A stretch of DNA of 64,000 nucleotides, taken from contig QCIU01000004.1 in the NCBI GenBank assembly GCA_003216465.1, forward strand, positions 62,001 through 126,000, read 5' to 3'. The notes under the pieces were generated by a model. The model did not search any database, was not told the origin of the DNA, and saw nothing but the letters and a program-made list of their open reading frames with translations. A program made the translations under genes and the position numbers. Positions 17,885-29,495 of the stretch are shown in pieces; position 1 is the stretch's first letter, and each line of letters begins with the position of its first letter. Source of the DNA: Prochlorococcus sp. AG-402-N10 (GTDB lineage Bacteria; Cyanobacteriota; Cyanobacteriia; PCC-6307; Cyanobiaceae).

Positions 17885-18595
17885 CTATACACTTAAAAAT
17901 TTATCAATAACTGTTTGACTTAATTCATTTGTGTTCCCACTCGCAACAATTCCTCCCCTTTGCATCGCATAGTATCTACTAGCCTGTCTTACAAAGTGCA
18001 AGTGTTGCTCAACTAATAATACTCCGATACCAGTCTCCTTAATTATAAGGTTTATAGCGTTTTCGATATCTAATACAATATTTGGTTGTATTCCTTCTGT
18101 CGGTTCGTCTAATAACAATAGTTTTGGTTTTCCTAGTAGTGCTCTAGCAATAGCAAGTTGTTGTTGTTGTCCTCCACTTAAGTCACCACCTTTTCTTGCT
18201 AGAAAATCTTTCAAAATAGGAAATAAATCGTAAATAAATGAATCAATTTTTTTATTTTTAGATAAACCTCCAGGGAGTGATTCCATTCCCAACATTAAGT
18301 TTTCTTCAACGGTCAGATAAGGTATTATTTCTCTTCCTTGAGGAACATATGCCATTCCTTTTCTAGCTCTTTGGTGTGGAGCCTTTCTATTAAAATTTTC
18401 TCCAAAAAAGTTTATTTCCCCTTTCTTTAGTCTTAATAAGCCTATTAAAGATTTTAATAAAGTAGTTTTTCCTACTCCATTTCTACCTATTAAACAGACC
18501 ATTTCTCCAGCTTTTACATTTAGATCTACATCTCTTAGGATATGACTTTCTCCATAATAAGTATTTAATGATTTTACTTCTAGTATATTTTTCAT
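17885..18595 (-). CDS. urtE: Urea ABC transporter ATPase
   Basis: LivF-like ATPase motifs; in urtABCDE order beside urease genes. Confidence 0.93.
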   Translation of the reverse strand: MKNILEVKSLNTYYGESHILRDVDLNVKAGEMVCLIGRNGVGKTTLLKSLIGLLRLKKGEINFFGENFNRKAPHQRARKGMAYVPQGREIIPYLTVEENLMLGMESLPGGLSKNKKIDSFIYDLFPILKDFLARKGGDLSGGQQQQLAIARALLGKPKLLLLDEPTEGIQPNIVLDIENAINLIIKETGIGVLLVEQHLHFVRQASRYYAMQRGGIVASGNTNELSQTVIDKFLSV

Positions 18596-18597
18596 GT

Positions 18598-19353
18598 TTA
18601 GTCCTCTGGTCTTCCTAAATAAACATCAATTACCTTTTTATCATTTTGAATAGTATCCATGGTACCTTCACATAATACTGTTCCTTGATTTAATACTGAA
18701 ACATTACTTTCAAGTCTTCTTATAAATTCCATATCGTGATCTATTACTACAACAGTATTTTCTCCAGATAATGTTTTTAGTAAATCTGCAGTTAAATCAG
18801 TCTCCTCATCGGTAAGACCAGCAACAGGTTCATCAACCAACATTAAGTCTGGTTTTTGTCCTAGTAACATTGCAATTTCTAACCATTGCTTTTGACCATG
18901 TGATAAAGCACCAGCTTTTATATGCATTTTTTTAGATAAGTTTATAATTTTCATCAATTTTTCTATTTCATCTAATTGTTCATTTTTTATCTTTTTATTA
19001 ATAAGATTCAAGGGACTTTTAGGTGTACATACTGAGATCTCAAGATTTTCTTTTACAGTTAGATTTTCAAATACTCTTGGACTTTGAAATTTTCTTCCCA
19101 CTCCAAGTCGTGCAATCTTATGTTCTTTTCTTCCTACTAATGATTTTCCTTTAAAAAGAACTTCACCTTTCGTAGGTTTTACTTTACCTGTAATGACATC
19201 TAGAAAGGTTGTTTTGCCGGCTCCATTTGGTCCAATCACAGCACGCAATTCTCCTTTATTTAAACTTAGGTTTAGATCATTTAATGCTAGAAATCCTTCA
19301 AAACTAACAGTTATGTTTTCTAGGCTAAGAAGGGCTTGAGTATTTATATTCAT
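18598..19353 (-). CDS. urtD: Urea ABC transporter ATPase
   Basis: LivG-like ATPase motifs; operon context. Confidence 0.93.
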   Translation of the reverse strand: MNINTQALLSLENITVSFEGFLALNDLNLSLNKGELRAVIGPNGAGKTTFLDVITGKVKPTKGEVLFKGKSLVGRKEHKIARLGVGRKFQSPRVFENLTVKENLEISVCTPKSPLNLINKKIKNEQLDEIEKLMKIINLSKKMHIKAGALSHGQKQWLEIAMLLGQKPDLMLVDEPVAGLTDEETDLTADLLKTLSGENTVVVIDHDMEFIRRLESNVSVLNQGTVLCEGTMDTIQNDKKVIDVYLGRPED

Positions 19354-20483
19354 TTTTTTAATCCTTCTGTATCATTCTTAACTTCTAAGCTTGGGTATGT
19401 TTCGATTTTTCTTTTAACACCAAATCTTTGAAGAAGATTCCTTGGTCCTTCTCCTTGCACCCATCCCAGAACCCCCTCTGGCAATGCAGTTACTACCAGA
19501 ATAAATAAACCTCCCTGTATAAACATCCAGCTGGCTGGTAAAGCTTCACTTACTAAACTTTTTGCATAATTAATAAATACTGCTCCTAGTATCGCACCTA
19601 GTAAAGTCCCTCTACCTCCAACTGCAACCCATATAACCATTTCTATGGAAAATGGGACCGTCATAAATTGAGGAGATACTATTCCTGACTGAACAGTGTA
19701 TAAAGCCCCAGATATGCCGGCCAATCCACCAGCTATAGAGAATATTATTGTTTTAAAAAAGACCGGATTGTATCCTGTAAATCTTACTCTCGGCTCGTCA
19801 TCCCTGATACCTATAAGTATATTTCCAAATCTTCCTTTTACTACCCATTTTGAAAAAAACCATGCTGCAATAACCAATACTGCTGTTAACCAAAAAAACA
19901 TTTTTTGAATTGATTCTGATCCAACCATTTGTCCAAAAAGTTGTGTTACATCTGTTTTTAATCCATTGGTACCGTTAATAAGTTTTTGTTGTCCATTAAA
20001 AAAATTAAAGAATACTAGAAGAGCAGCCTGGGTAAGTATTGAAAAATATACGCCTTTTATCCTATTTCTAAATACAAGAAATCCAAGCATTCCTGCAACT
20101 AATGCAGGTATTACCCAAATTGCAAATAAACTAAATATTGGAGATCTAAATGGTTCCCAGAAGAAAGGTAAATTATCTACACCGTAAAGTCCAAAGAATT
20201 CAGGAATATTATTAGGGAATTCAGAAGAGCTAGTTATCTGAAGATACATTGCGGCACAGTAACCTCCAAGAGCGAAAAATATACCTTGTCCAAGACTCAA
20301 TAAACCGGTAAATCCCCAAATCAGATCTACACCAAGAGCAACTATGGCTAATGATAAATATCTGCCAAGAAGATTTAGTCTGAAAACAGGAAGAATTGAT
20401 GGAGCTGCGATAATAAAAGCAATTATGATCACCCAAATAACAAGAGTTGTTTTTTTGCTTAGTTTTAAATTTTTAAATTCCAT
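19350..20483 (-). CDS. urtC: Urea ABC transporter permease
   Basis: LivM-like permease; operon context. Confidence 0.93.
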   Translation of the reverse strand: MEFKNLKLSKKTTLVIWVIIIAFIIAAPSILPVFRLNLLGRYLSLAIVALGVDLIWGFTGLLSLGQGIFFALGGYCAAMYLQITSSSEFPNNIPEFFGLYGVDNLPFFWEPFRSPIFSLFAIWVIPALVAGMLGFLVFRNRIKGVYFSILTQAALLVFFNFFNGQQKLINGTNGLKTDVTQLFGQMVGSESIQKMFFWLTAVLVIAAWFFSKWVVKGRFGNILIGIRDDEPRVRFTGYNPVFFKTIIFSIAGGLAGISGALYTVQSGIVSPQFMTVPFSIEMVIWVAVGGRGTLLGAILGAVFINYAKSLVSEALPASWMFIQGGLFILVVTALPEGVLGWVQGEGPRNLLQRFGVKRKIETYPSLEVKNDTEGLKK

Positions 20484-21637
20484 TAACTCTCAACCATCCT
20501 TCCTTTCTGGGGGAATAAACCAGTAGGTTTGAATTGCAAAAATATTACTATTAATGCAAAAATCATAACTCTAGCCATACTGGTAGTTGCAAAGAAATTT
20601 ATTGTATTAGATAGTGGTAGAGGCATATTTGGCCAGATTGATAAAAGACGACCAGCTCCGATTAAATCAGTCATTATTCCTATTCCAAAAGAGGCAAATA
20701 TTGTACCCAATAAGTTCCCTACACCTCCTAAAACTACAACCATAAAACATCCAACTATATAATTTCCTCCAACATTAGGTCCAACCGACCCCAATAGAGA
20801 TACAGCAACTCCTGCGACACCTGCCAATCCAGAACCAATTCCAAAAGTAAGGACATCAACTTTTTCTGTTGAAATTCCAAGACAATCACTCATTTCTCTA
20901 TTTTGAGTTACTGCTCTTATCCTCATGCCCCAAGCACTTTGATTCAAAAATAAAGTTATTGCAATTACAGATATTAAAGTAATTATTATTATCATTAATC
21001 TTGTTTTTGGGAATGCTGTTCCAAGAATTTCAACCTGTCCTCTCATCCAAGCTGGGGCTGTGACATCCACATTTCTTGCACTTGCTCGACTTAATTTGCT
21101 AACTGAAGATGAAATTAAATTACCAGAGAGAACTCCGGCAAAAGCTGCAACTATCCAAGAACTAAATTTGACATATTTATAGTTTATAGACTCTTTTACT
21201 TTCAATGAAAAGACTGTAGGTAGAAATAAACCAATTATTAGACTTATTACTAGTCCTGTCCCATAAGCTAAAGGGACACTGCGAACGAACTGTTGAAGAA
21301 TAAGGCTTACACCCCATGTTGCAAGTAAAGTCTCTAATGGACTCCCGTATAGCTTTCTAATAACTGTTTTTTCTAATAGTATTCCAACTACCCCACTGAC
21401 AATAAAAGCAAAGAAAATAGAAACTATAACGTATGCATTGTAATAGGGTTTTAATAGTGGGAGTTTAAAAATTAATTGAGTTACATATGTAGTGTAAGCA
21501 CCAAGCATCATAAGCTCACCATGTGCAAGATTGATTACACCCATCAGACCAAATACAATAGCTAATCCCAAAGCAGCGACAAGTAAAACAGATCCGATCG
21601 CTACACCGTTAAACAAACTATCAAGAAGCAATTCCAA
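20483..21637 (-). CDS. urtB: Urea ABC transporter permease
   Basis: LivH-like permease; operon context. Confidence 0.93.
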   Translation of the reverse strand: MELLLDSLFNGVAIGSVLLVAALGLAIVFGLMGVINLAHGELMMLGAYTTYVTQLIFKLPLLKPYYNAYVIVSIFFAFIVSGVVGILLEKTVIRKLYGSPLETLLATWGVSLILQQFVRSVPLAYGTGLVISLIIGLFLPTVFSLKVKESINYKYVKFSSWIVAAFAGVLSGNLISSSVSKLSRASARNVDVTAPAWMRGQVEILGTAFPKTRLMIIIITLISVIAITLFLNQSAWGMRIRAVTQNREMSDCLGISTEKVDVLTFGIGSGLAGVAGVAVSLLGSVGPNVGGNYIVGCFMVVVLGGVGNLLGTIFASFGIGIMTDLIGAGRLLSIWPNMPLPLSNTINFFATTSMARVMIFALIVIFLQFKPTGLFPQKGRMVES

Positions 21638-21666
21638 TTTTATAAGAAGAAAATTTAAGTTGATAT

Positions 21667-21697
21667 AAGAAGAGGAGGCATTAAGCCTCCTCTTCTT
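21667..21697. other. Perfect 13-bp stem-loop in the urtA-urtB intergenic region
   Basis: AAGAAGAGGAGGC-ATTAA-GCCTCCTCTTCTT. Confidence 0.85.
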
Positions 21698-21719
21698 TTT
21701 TTAGAATAAGCTCTGAATA

Positions 21720-23009
21720 TTAAAGCTTATATCTTTCTCCTTTAGATGGGTCTGTCCAGTCACATGCATAGCCTTTTGAACTTGGTTCAAATTGGTTCCA
21801 TGCTTGTGGATATACAACTCCATCAGTTTCTTCAAGAATCTCAAATCCACCTTCAGACTTGATTAAACCAATTCTTACTGTTTGAGCAAGGTGATGGTTA
21901 GGCATAACTTCAACTGGTCCTTGAGGAGCGTCAAATGTTTGACCTACTAAAGCTTCTCTAACAGCACTGTTCTCAAATGTTCCTGCATCTTCTACTGCTT
22001 GTTTCCATAAATAAACCATGTTGTAAGCAGACTCCTGTGGATCAGCAACTACTCTGTCACTTCCATATAGAGCTTTAAAATCAGCTGCAAATTTCTTGGA
22101 TTCAGGAGTGTCGATAGACATCATGTAGTTCCATGCACCATAATGACCTTCTAAAAATTCAGGTCCAATAGTACTGATTTCTTCTTCAGCAATAGAATAG
22201 TTCATTACATAATATCCATTGCTTGGAGTAATCCCAGCATCCTGAATTTGTTTAAAGAAAGCAACGTTTTGGTCACCATTGAGAGTATTAATAATAACTC
22301 CACCACCAGATGGGGCTAAAGCTTTTTTAATCTTAGAAATTATAGGAGCAACCTCAGTATTTCCTAGAGGTAAATAATCTTCTCCTACTACTTTTCCTCC
22401 AAGAGATTTAAGTTGTTCTTTGGTGATTGTATTTGATGTTCTTGGGAAAACATAATCAGAACCTACTAAGAAAAATGGCTTTCCAGCGGCAGGAGACCTC
22501 TTAAACATAAAGTCAGTTGCTGGTTCTGATTGTTGGTTTGGCGAGGCACCTGTGTAAAAAATGTTGTTTGAACATTCTTGAGCTTCATATTGAATTGGGT
22601 AGTAAAGAAATGCATCTTTAGATTCGTAAACAGGAAGCATCGCTTTTCTACTTGCAGATGTCCATCCACCAAATACAACAGGAACACCATCTTGGTCGAT
22701 TAATTTTTTAGATTTTTCGGCAAATGTTGGCCAATCAGAAGCTCCATCTTCAACGATGTATTCGATTTTGTAGCTCTTACCACCTACGGATACACCGCCA
22801 GCAGCATTAATTTCAGCTATAGCCATTTTTTCAGTATCAACAAGAGTTGATTCAGAAATGGCCATTGTTCCTGATAGGGAATGTAAGATACCAACAGTTA
22901 CAGTGTCATCGAAACTCCCAGAAGTGTCTGAGCCTCCTCCGCAGGAAGTAACGGTAACGGCAAGTGAGGCAGTAGCTAAACCTGCCAAAATACGCCTTGA
23001 AATTCTCAT
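21720..23009 (-). CDS. urtA: Urea ABC transporter substrate-binding lipoprotein; start at internal Met preferred over 23114
   Basis: MRISRRILAGLATASLAVTVTSCGGG lipoprotein signal; FVFGGWTSASRKAMLPVYES..LFYPIQYE-type UrtA sequence. Confidence 0.95.
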   Translation of the reverse strand: MRISRRILAGLATASLAVTVTSCGGGSDTSGSFDDTVTVGILHSLSGTMAISESTLVDTEKMAIAEINAAGGVSVGGKSYKIEYIVEDGASDWPTFAEKSKKLIDQDGVPVVFGGWTSASRKAMLPVYESKDAFLYYPIQYEAQECSNNIFYTGASPNQQSEPATDFMFKRSPAAGKPFFLVGSDYVFPRTSNTITKEQLKSLGGKVVGEDYLPLGNTEVAPIISKIKKALAPSGGGVIINTLNGDQNVAFFKQIQDAGITPSNGYYVMNYSIAEEEISTIGPEFLEGHYGAWNYMMSIDTPESKKFAADFKALYGSDRVVADPQESAYNMVYLWKQAVEDAGTFENSAVREALVGQTFDAPQGPVEVMPNHHLAQTVRIGLIKSEGGFEILEETDGVVYPQAWNQFEPSSKGYACDWTDPSKGERYKL

Positions 23010-23056
23010 GAATTCGTTTAAATTAGGTAATTGACCCTCATTAGGGGATAATTTAA

Positions 23057-23098
23057 AAGTTATTAACGAGTGGGATTTAATTTTGTATCGTAGGTAAC
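23057..23098 (-). promoter_or_regulatory. NtcA-type promoter of urtA
   Basis: Minus strand GTT-ACCTACGA-TAC (23098-23085), exactly 22 nt, then TAACTT (23062-23057), fitting GTA-N8-TAC-N22-TAN3T with one box mismatch. Confidence 0.7.
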
Positions 23099-23142
23099 TT
23101 TTTGTTGAATCCAATATAAAACTAAAGATTATTTTCTTGGTT

Positions 23143-23748
23143 TTAAATATTTGGTATTTGTGCTTCCAAATAGTTTAAAACTTCATAAACTCCTTTACCT
23201 GAACTGAGATTAGTAAAAAACCATGGTTTACCATTTCTCATTAAATTTGTATCATTTTGCATAATATTCAAATTTGCACCAACTATTTCAGCTAAGTCAA
23301 CTTTGTTGATTAATAATAAATCTGATCTTGTAATCCCAGGCCCCCCTTTCCTCGGGATTTTATCTCCTGCAGATACATCAATAACATAAATAGATAAATC
23401 TACAAGTTCTGGGCTAAAACTTGCTGCTAAATTATCTCCTCCACTTTCTACAAAAATAAAGTCCAATGGATCATATTTGTTTTCAAGATCAATTACTGCA
23501 TTTTTATTAAGAGAACAATCTTCTCTGATTGCTGTATGAGGGCAACCACCTGTTTCTACGCCAATAATTCTTCCTTCCTCTAAGACCTTTTTCTTTATAA
23601 GAAAATTAGCATCCTCTTTTGTATAAATGTCATTAGTAACAACAGCTATTTGATATTTCTTTTTAAGATTAATGCATAAAGTTTCAACTAATGCAGTTTT
23701 ACCTGAACCTACAGGACCCGCCACTCCTACTCTTAATTTGCTACCCAT
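23143..23748 (-). CDS. ureG: Urease accessory GTPase UreG
   Basis: [38 protein letters not shown]. Confidence 0.97.
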   Translation of the reverse strand: MGSKLRVGVAGPVGSGKTALVETLCINLKKKYQIAVVTNDIYTKEDANFLIKKKVLEEGRIIGVETGGCPHTAIREDCSLNKNAVIDLENKYDPLDFIFVESGGDNLAASFSPELVDLSIYVIDVSAGDKIPRKGGPGITRSDLLLINKVDLAEIVGANLNIMQNDTNLMRNGKPWFFTNLSSGKGVYEVLNYLEAQIPNI

Positions 23749-23751
23749 AAA

Positions 23752-24438
23752 TTAGTTTCGAAATAGTTTAGTATACAGATCATTATGGTTTTGTTGAGCC
23801 ATAGATAAGCTTATATTTCCAACATAAAGATCATTAATATTCTTGTCTACAATTTCTTGGGAAACTTCTGAAATTAAATCCAACAACTCAAGCTGAACAG
23901 TTTGTGCTTTTATGGAACCCATTGGGATAAGTCTTATTGCAGCACTTAGTTGATTCGCAGTCCATACATATATAAAATTTTCGATCATTTCTAATTTATT
24001 TATTTGAAAAGAGAAGCAAGCCCAACTCCATGCTAAAGACCAAGAGATACTTTTATTTTTTTCATATATATATTCAAATCCAAACTCTTTAGTTAATTCT
24101 AAAAGTGATTTAGCCATTTGGGTCTGTTGATCTCTTATCTCAAGAGTATCCCTAGAAGATAATAACCATTTATCTAAACTCAATAGTCTTCTTTTGTTTT
24201 TTTTTAGATTACTAGCATTTCTCAATTCTACAAAAATATCAAAAAATTCTATTAAGCATTTTGCTTCAATTCTAATTTGCCCAATTTTTAATTCACTTAT
24301 AATTAAATCTTTTATGTGGTCAGATTCTTCTAAATTCTTAATTTTTAAATAACTTTCTAATCCCTCCGAATAACAAAAACCTCCAACAGGTAAACTTGGG
24401 CTAATTAATAAATATTTAGCTAAGTGATTTTTTTTCAT
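23752..24438 (-). CDS. ureF: Urease accessory protein UreF
   Basis: SPSLPVGGFCYSEGLE motif; context. Confidence 0.93.
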   Translation of the reverse strand: MKKNHLAKYLLISPSLPVGGFCYSEGLESYLKIKNLEESDHIKDLIISELKIGQIRIEAKCLIEFFDIFVELRNASNLKKNKRRLLSLDKWLLSSRDTLEIRDQQTQMAKSLLELTKEFGFEYIYEKNKSISWSLAWSWACFSFQINKLEMIENFIYVWTANQLSAAIRLIPMGSIKAQTVQLELLDLISEVSQEIVDKNINDLYVGNISLSMAQQNHNDLYTKLFRN

Positions 24439-24880
24439 GATGAAAAGCTCCTACTTCTGGAAAAAACTTTTTTTTAACTTTTAAGAAAACAACATCAAAG
24501 TTCTTAAGCAATCCCTCAATTATGTAATCACTTTTGGTTAATAGAATATTTTCATTAATCTCAATACCCACATGTCTATTCCCAAGATGATAAGCAACTT
24601 TTATAAGTTCTAAATTTGTTTTAGCAGTTATTTCTATTAAATTCTCTTTTTGCGCAATAATCTGTACAAAGAGTTTCTTATGATTTGTACTAAGAATATC
24701 ACCATCATTTAATTTTCCTTCTCTTGGTAATTGTAATTGAAGTTCTTGATTACAATCTGATTTTCTTTTTCCTCTAAAGACTCTTCTTTGGTCAGAACTT
24801 AATGTGAGTTTTAAAAAATTACCCTCCCGATAATTTCCCTTAGTCCAATCAGTTACAATAATTTCTTTTTTTATACTCAT
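24416..24880 (-). CDS. ureE: Urease accessory protein UreE
   Basis: YHLGNRHVGIEI motif; context. Confidence 0.92.
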   Translation of the reverse strand: MSIKKEIIVTDWTKGNYREGNFLKLTLSSDQRRVFRGKRKSDCNQELQLQLPREGKLNDGDILSTNHKKLFVQIIAQKENLIEITAKTNLELIKVAYHLGNRHVGIEINENILLTKSDYIIEGLLKNFDVVFLKVKKKFFPEVGAFHHEKKSLS

Positions 24881-24927
24881 AACAAAATATTTTTAGTAAC
24901 TTAAATAGAGTAATTAAGATAACAATT

Positions 24928-25821
24928 ATGGATAAATCTTCTTGGGAAGGTAATTGTTATTTGGATTTTTTTAATAATAAAACAAGTTCTGGAAAAGATG
25001 ATAAAACAATCTTCAAATCTAAATTTACATCTCCCTATAAATTAATAAAGTGCAGTTATGACGAAGAGGGTCGTTGTATTTTACCTTTACTTCATACGGC
25101 AGGAGGTCTTGTTGGTGGTGATTTGCTTGAATTTGAAGCAAATATTGGAATTAATTCGAAAGTTTTATTAACAACCTCTTCTGCTCAGAAAGTATATGGA
25201 TCAGTTGGCAGATCAAAAATTAAACCTAAAGGAACTTTTTCCTCCCAGAAAACAAAGATAAATATTCTTGATAATTCACATTTAGAGTACCTTCCACAAG
25301 AAACAATAGTTTTTGCAAACGGATTATATTCTCAGGAATTTAAGATAAAGATTTCGGATAATTCTAGTTTTTTATTTACAGATCTAATACGACTTGGAAG
25401 ATCATCTGCAGGAGAATCCATTGAAAATGGTATTTTTAGGTCAAAATTAGAGATTATGAGAAATAATAAATTATATGATGATTGGGAATTTGTAGATCAT
25501 ATTGAATTAACTAAATTTACTTTTGAATCTAAAAGTGGAATGGATTACATGCCAGTTTTTGGTTCTTTAATTTGGATTTGTCAAAAAGAATTTCCTAAAA
25601 CAAAAATAAATGACTTAAAAGAAAATATAAAAATGATTTTTAAAGAAAATGGTAATTATTTGTCTTTAGGAACTTTAGAAAATGGTATATCAATAAGATT
25701 CTTGGGTACTTCATCGCAAGATGCAAGAAAATGTTTTTTTTCTATTTGGACACAAATAAGAACTGTTTGTGGGTTTTGTAAGCCAGAATATCAAGGTGTA
25801 TGGCCTTTACAAGATCTATAA
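24928..25821 (+). CDS. ureD: Urease accessory protein UreD
   Basis: [22 protein letters not shown] motifs; context. Confidence 0.95.
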   Translation: MDKSSWEGNCYLDFFNNKTSSGKDDKTIFKSKFTSPYKLIKCSYDEEGRCILPLLHTAGGLVGGDLLEFEANIGINSKVLLTTSSAQKVYGSVGRSKIKPKGTFSSQKTKINILDNSHLEYLPQETIVFANGLYSQEFKIKISDNSSFLFTDLIRLGRSSAGESIENGIFRSKLEIMRNNKLYDDWEFVDHIELTKFTFESKSGMDYMPVFGSLIWICQKEFPKTKINDLKENIKMIFKENGNYLSLGTLENGISIRFLGTSSQDARKCFFSIWTQIRTVCGFCKPEYQGVWPLQDL

Positions 25822-25881
25822 ATTACTAATTATGTTCAGACAGAACTTTTTTAAAGATAATTTTTAGATTAATTTTTATTT

Positions 25882-26184
25882 ATGAATCTTTCACCTCAAG
25901 AAAAAGATAAACTATTAATTTTTTCAGCTGCACAACTAGCTGAAAGAAGACTTAATAGGGGTCTTAAACTTAATTATCCTGAAACAGTCGCTTTCTTAAG
26001 CTTTCAAGTTTTAGAGGGTGCAAGAGATGGTAAAAGTGTTAGCCAATTAATGTCTGAAGGTACAACTTGGCTTAGTAAAAAACAAGTAATGGATGGAATT
26101 TCTGAAATGGTCGATGAAGTTCAAATAGAGGCCGTCTTCCCAGACGGTACTAAATTAGTAACTATTCATAATCCCATTAATTAA
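25882..26184 (+). CDS. ureA: Urease gamma subunit
   Basis: [34 protein letters not shown]. Confidence 0.98.
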   Translation: MNLSPQEKDKLLIFSAAQLAERRLNRGLKLNYPETVAFLSFQVLEGARDGKSVSQLMSEGTTWLSKKQVMDGISEMVDEVQIEAVFPDGTKLVTIHNPIN

Positions 26185-26186
26185 CT

Positions 26187-26507
26187 ATGGAATATTTAAT
26201 ACCAGGAGAAATAATTACCGAAGATGGATATATTGAATTAAATTCTGGCAAGGATATTATAGCTATATCTGTCTCTAACTCTGGAGATAGACCTGTTCAA
26301 GTTGGATCTCATTATCATTTTTTTGAAACCAATAAATCCTTAATTTTTAATAGAGAAATTACACTTGGCAGGCGTTTAGATATTCCTGCAGGGACTGCTA
26401 TTAGATTTGAACCTGGAGATACTACAGAGGTGAAACTTGTATCTTACTCAGGATATAGAAATGCCTTTGGTTTTAATGCCTTAATTAATGGTCCTTTAGA
26501 TACCTAA
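26187..26507 (+). CDS. ureB: Urease beta subunit
   Basis: [25 protein letters not shown]. Confidence 0.98.
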   Translation: MEYLIPGEIITEDGYIELNSGKDIIAISVSNSGDRPVQVGSHYHFFETNKSLIFNREITLGRRLDIPAGTAIRFEPGDTTEVKLVSYSGYRNAFGFNALINGPLDT

Positions 26508-26512
26508 TTATT

Positions 26513-28222
26513 ATGTCTTATAAGATCAATAAAAAAACTTATGCTCAAACATACGGTCCTACTAAAGGAGATAGAGTAAGACTTGCAGATACAGAATTAA
26601 TAATTGAAGTGGAAAAGGATTTTACTACTTATGGAGATGAAGTTAAATTTGGAGGAGGTAAGGTTATTAGAGATGGTATGGGACAGTCTCAAGCTACAAG
26701 AGAGGATGGTTCTGTTGATACCGTAATAACAAATGCTTTAATCGTTGATTGGTGGGGAATTGTAAAAGCTGATGTCGGATTGAAGGATGGGAAAATTTGT
26801 GAAATTGGTAAAGCTGGAAATCCTGATATACAAGATAATATAAACATAATAATTGGAGCTTCAACTGAAGTTATTGCGGGTGAAGGACATATTCTCACTG
26901 CAGGATCTATAGATACACATATTCACTTTATTTGTCCTCAACAAATAGAAATAGCATTAGCTTCTGGAGTAACAACCATGTTAGGAGGAGGAACAGGTCC
27001 AGCCACAGGTACAAATGCAACTACTTGTACTCCAGGTTCTTTTCATATATCTCGTATGCTTCAATCTGCAGAAGCATTCCCTATAAATTTAGGTTTTTTT
27101 GGTAAGGGCAATTCATCTAATGAGAAAAATCTTTTTGACCAAGTTAATGCTGGTGCATGTGGTTTGAAATTACATGAAGACTGGGGAACAACTCCTTCGA
27201 CGATTAATTCATGCCTTAATGTTGCAGATGCTCTAGATGTTCAAGTATGTATTCATACAGATACCTTGAATGAAGCAGGATTTGTTGAAGATACTATAAA
27301 TGCGATTGCAGGTAGAACAATACATACTTTTCATACTGAAGGCGCAGGTGGTGGTCATGCTCCAGATATTATTAAAATTTGCGGGGAAAATAATGTTATA
27401 CCAAGTAGTACTAATCCAACCAGGCCTTATACCAAAAATACTTTAGAAGAGCATCTTGATATGTTGATGGTCTGTCATCATTTAGACTCAAAAATTCCTG
27501 AAGATATTGCATTTGCAGAATCAAGGATTAGAAGGGAGACCATAGCTGCGGAAGATATTTTGCATGATATAGGTGCCTTCTCTATTATTGCGAGTGATTC
27601 ACAAGCTATGGGAAGAGTCGGTGAAGTAATAACAAGAACTTTTCAAACCGCGCATAAGATGAAGGTCCAAAGAGGCCCTTTACTTGAGGACTCAGATAAA
27701 AACGATAATTATCGAGTTAAAAGATATATTTCTAAAGTTACTATTAACCCCGCTATTGCTCACGGAATTAATAAATTTGTTGGCTCTATTGAAAAAGGTA
27801 AAATTGCGGATTTGGTTTTATGGAAACCCTCTTTTTTTGCCGTCAAGCCAGAATTAGTCATCAAAGGGGGTTCAATTGTCTGGTCGCAGATGGGTGATGC
27901 CAATGCTTCAATTCCAACTCCAGGCCCTGTCCACGGTAGACCAATGTTTGCAAATTATGGACAATCACTTTTGAAAAGTTCTTTTACTTTTTTGAGCAAA
28001 AACGCAATAGAGCTAGATATTCCTAAAAGACTTTCTTTGCAAAAAACATGTTTATATGTCGAAAACACAAGATCTATTAATAAATTAGATCTGAAATTGA
28101 ACAATAAATTACCAAATATTTCAGTTGATCCACAAACTTATGAAGTTTTCTCTGATGGGGAACTACTCACTTGTGAACCTCTTGATGTAGTCCCTATGAC
28201 TCAAAAATATTTTTTACTTTAG
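26513..28222 (+). CDS. ureC: Urease alpha subunit
   Basis: [17 protein letters not shown]; active-site MVCHHLD; metal-ligand motifs. Confidence 0.98.
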   Translation: MSYKINKKTYAQTYGPTKGDRVRLADTELIIEVEKDFTTYGDEVKFGGGKVIRDGMGQSQATREDGSVDTVITNALIVDWWGIVKADVGLKDGKICEIGKAGNPDIQDNINIIIGASTEVIAGEGHILTAGSIDTHIHFICPQQIEIALASGVTTMLGGGTGPATGTNATTCTPGSFHISRMLQSAEAFPINLGFFGKGNSSNEKNLFDQVNAGACGLKLHEDWGTTPSTINSCLNVADALDVQVCIHTDTLNEAGFVEDTINAIAGRTIHTFHTEGAGGGHAPDIIKICGENNVIPSSTNPTRPYTKNTLEEHLDMLMVCHHLDSKIPEDIAFAESRIRRETIAAEDILHDIGAFSIIASDSQAMGRVGEVITRTFQTAHKMKVQRGPLLEDSDKNDNYRVKRYISKVTINPAIAHGINKFVGSIEKGKIADLVLWKPSFFAVKPELVIKGGSIVWSQMGDANASIPTPGPVHGRPMFANYGQSLLKSSFTFLSKNAIELDIPKRLSLQKTCLYVENTRSINKLDLKLNNKLPNISVDPQTYEVFSDGELLTCEPLDVVPMTQKYFLL

Positions 28223-29445
28223 TAATTATTAATTAATTCTTTTTTATTTGAATTTATACCTTTTGATCCCGCTTTTGCTAAATCCTCTTGAAGTTTATTT
28301 TCACAGGAAAGAACTCTTGACCAACTAGGAAGTTGTAATGTTGTTGGATTTGCTAAATAACCTTGAGTAGCAGGCCTTAATAATTTCGCAAATTTTTGAA
28401 CTGATAATTCCTCTTCATGTCTATCATATGGAAGTTTATTTACTGCGGAATCTAACCCAAACTGTTTAACTCTATCTTCTCCAACTCTTTTATAGAGTAC
28501 TTCGAGTGTAGATAATTGAGTGCTTGTCAAAGTCTCTGCTTGATGTTCCATAAGCCCTCTCAAAACACTTGAAAGTATTTCTGTGCACATTTTTTGTAAG
28601 CCTTCTTTTGAGGAAGACCCTATGGTTTTATGTTTATGATCAAATAATCCAAGGTCTACCTGAGCTATTTTTGATGTTCTGACATTTCTATAAACTTCAG
28701 AGAGAAGACCAATCTCTAATCCCCAATCACATGGAATTCTTAAATTCATTGCTAAATCTTTTGTAAATGCAAATTCACCAGCCAAAGGATATCTAAACGA
28801 TTGTAAATACTGTAAGAAAGGACCATTGCCAACCAATTGCTCTAAACTTGCCAGAAGAGGACCTACAAATAATCTAGTTGCTCTTCCTTGCAATTGATTA
28901 GTTTCTAATGATAATCGACTGTAAAAGGCCTTTACATAGGAAATTCCATATGAATCATCTAACAAGGGAAGAATCATTCTTGATGGATATAAGGGACTAA
29001 ATGTTCTTATGTCGGCATCAAATAACGCCACTACATCAGATTTTCGTGTTGCAACACCAATCCCTTGCCACACTGCCCATCCCTTTCCAGGAGTACCTAG
29101 TAATTCAAGTCCATTTTTTTCTTGATCTTTTAATAGTTCTATAACAGAAGGAGAATTAGTCCATTGAATATGAACTGGGAATGGCATTGAATGAAAAAAC
29201 GATTTTGCTGAATTTACTTGATCTATTGTTTTTGCAGATAGAGCAATAACTAATTCACTTAATTCTGTGAGGTTTTTTAAAACTTCTTTTATATCTCTCA
29301 GTGCAGGACGCTCAAACTCTTCGTAAAGGCAAGGAATTAATATTGCTGTGGATCTTCTCTTAAGATTATTATTTAATTCTTTAAGTAAATCTTTTGTGAC
29401 GCCATATTCGTGTATTGTTGTGATTAAACCTTGTTGAAAGTCCAT
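28219..29445 (-). CDS. gpgS: Glucosyl-3-phosphoglycerate synthase-like glycosyltransferase
   Basis: GT81-like [27 protein letters not shown]; neighbours are a glucosylglycerate-type cluster. Confidence 0.8.
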   Translation of the reverse strand: MDFQQGLITTIHEYGVTKDLLKELNNNLKRRSTAILIPCLYEEFERPALRDIKEVLKNLTELSELVIALSAKTIDQVNSAKSFFHSMPFPVHIQWTNSPSVIELLKDQEKNGLELLGTPGKGWAVWQGIGVATRKSDVVALFDADIRTFSPLYPSRMILPLLDDSYGISYVKAFYSRLSLETNQLQGRATRLFVGPLLASLEQLVGNGPFLQYLQSFRYPLAGEFAFTKDLAMNLRIPCDWGLEIGLLSEVYRNVRTSKIAQVDLGLFDHKHKTIGSSSKEGLQKMCTEILSSVLRGLMEHQAETLTSTQLSTLEVLYKRVGEDRVKQFGLDSAVNKLPYDRHEEELSVQKFAKLLRPATQGYLANPTTLQLPSWSRVLSCENKLQEDLAKAGSKGINSNKKELINNY

Positions 29446-29495
29446 TTTCTATTTGATGTGCAGAATAGTGTTAATACTTCAATGATTTTTTCAAA

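Noticed and set aside
24910-24923. GTAATTAAGATAAC between ureE and ureD resembles an NtcA box (GTT-N8-TAC on the minus strand)
   Set aside because: No TAN3T at 22 nt spacing; a -10 at the right place would put the TSS inside or at the ureE start; likely chance in a 47-bp AT-rich gap.
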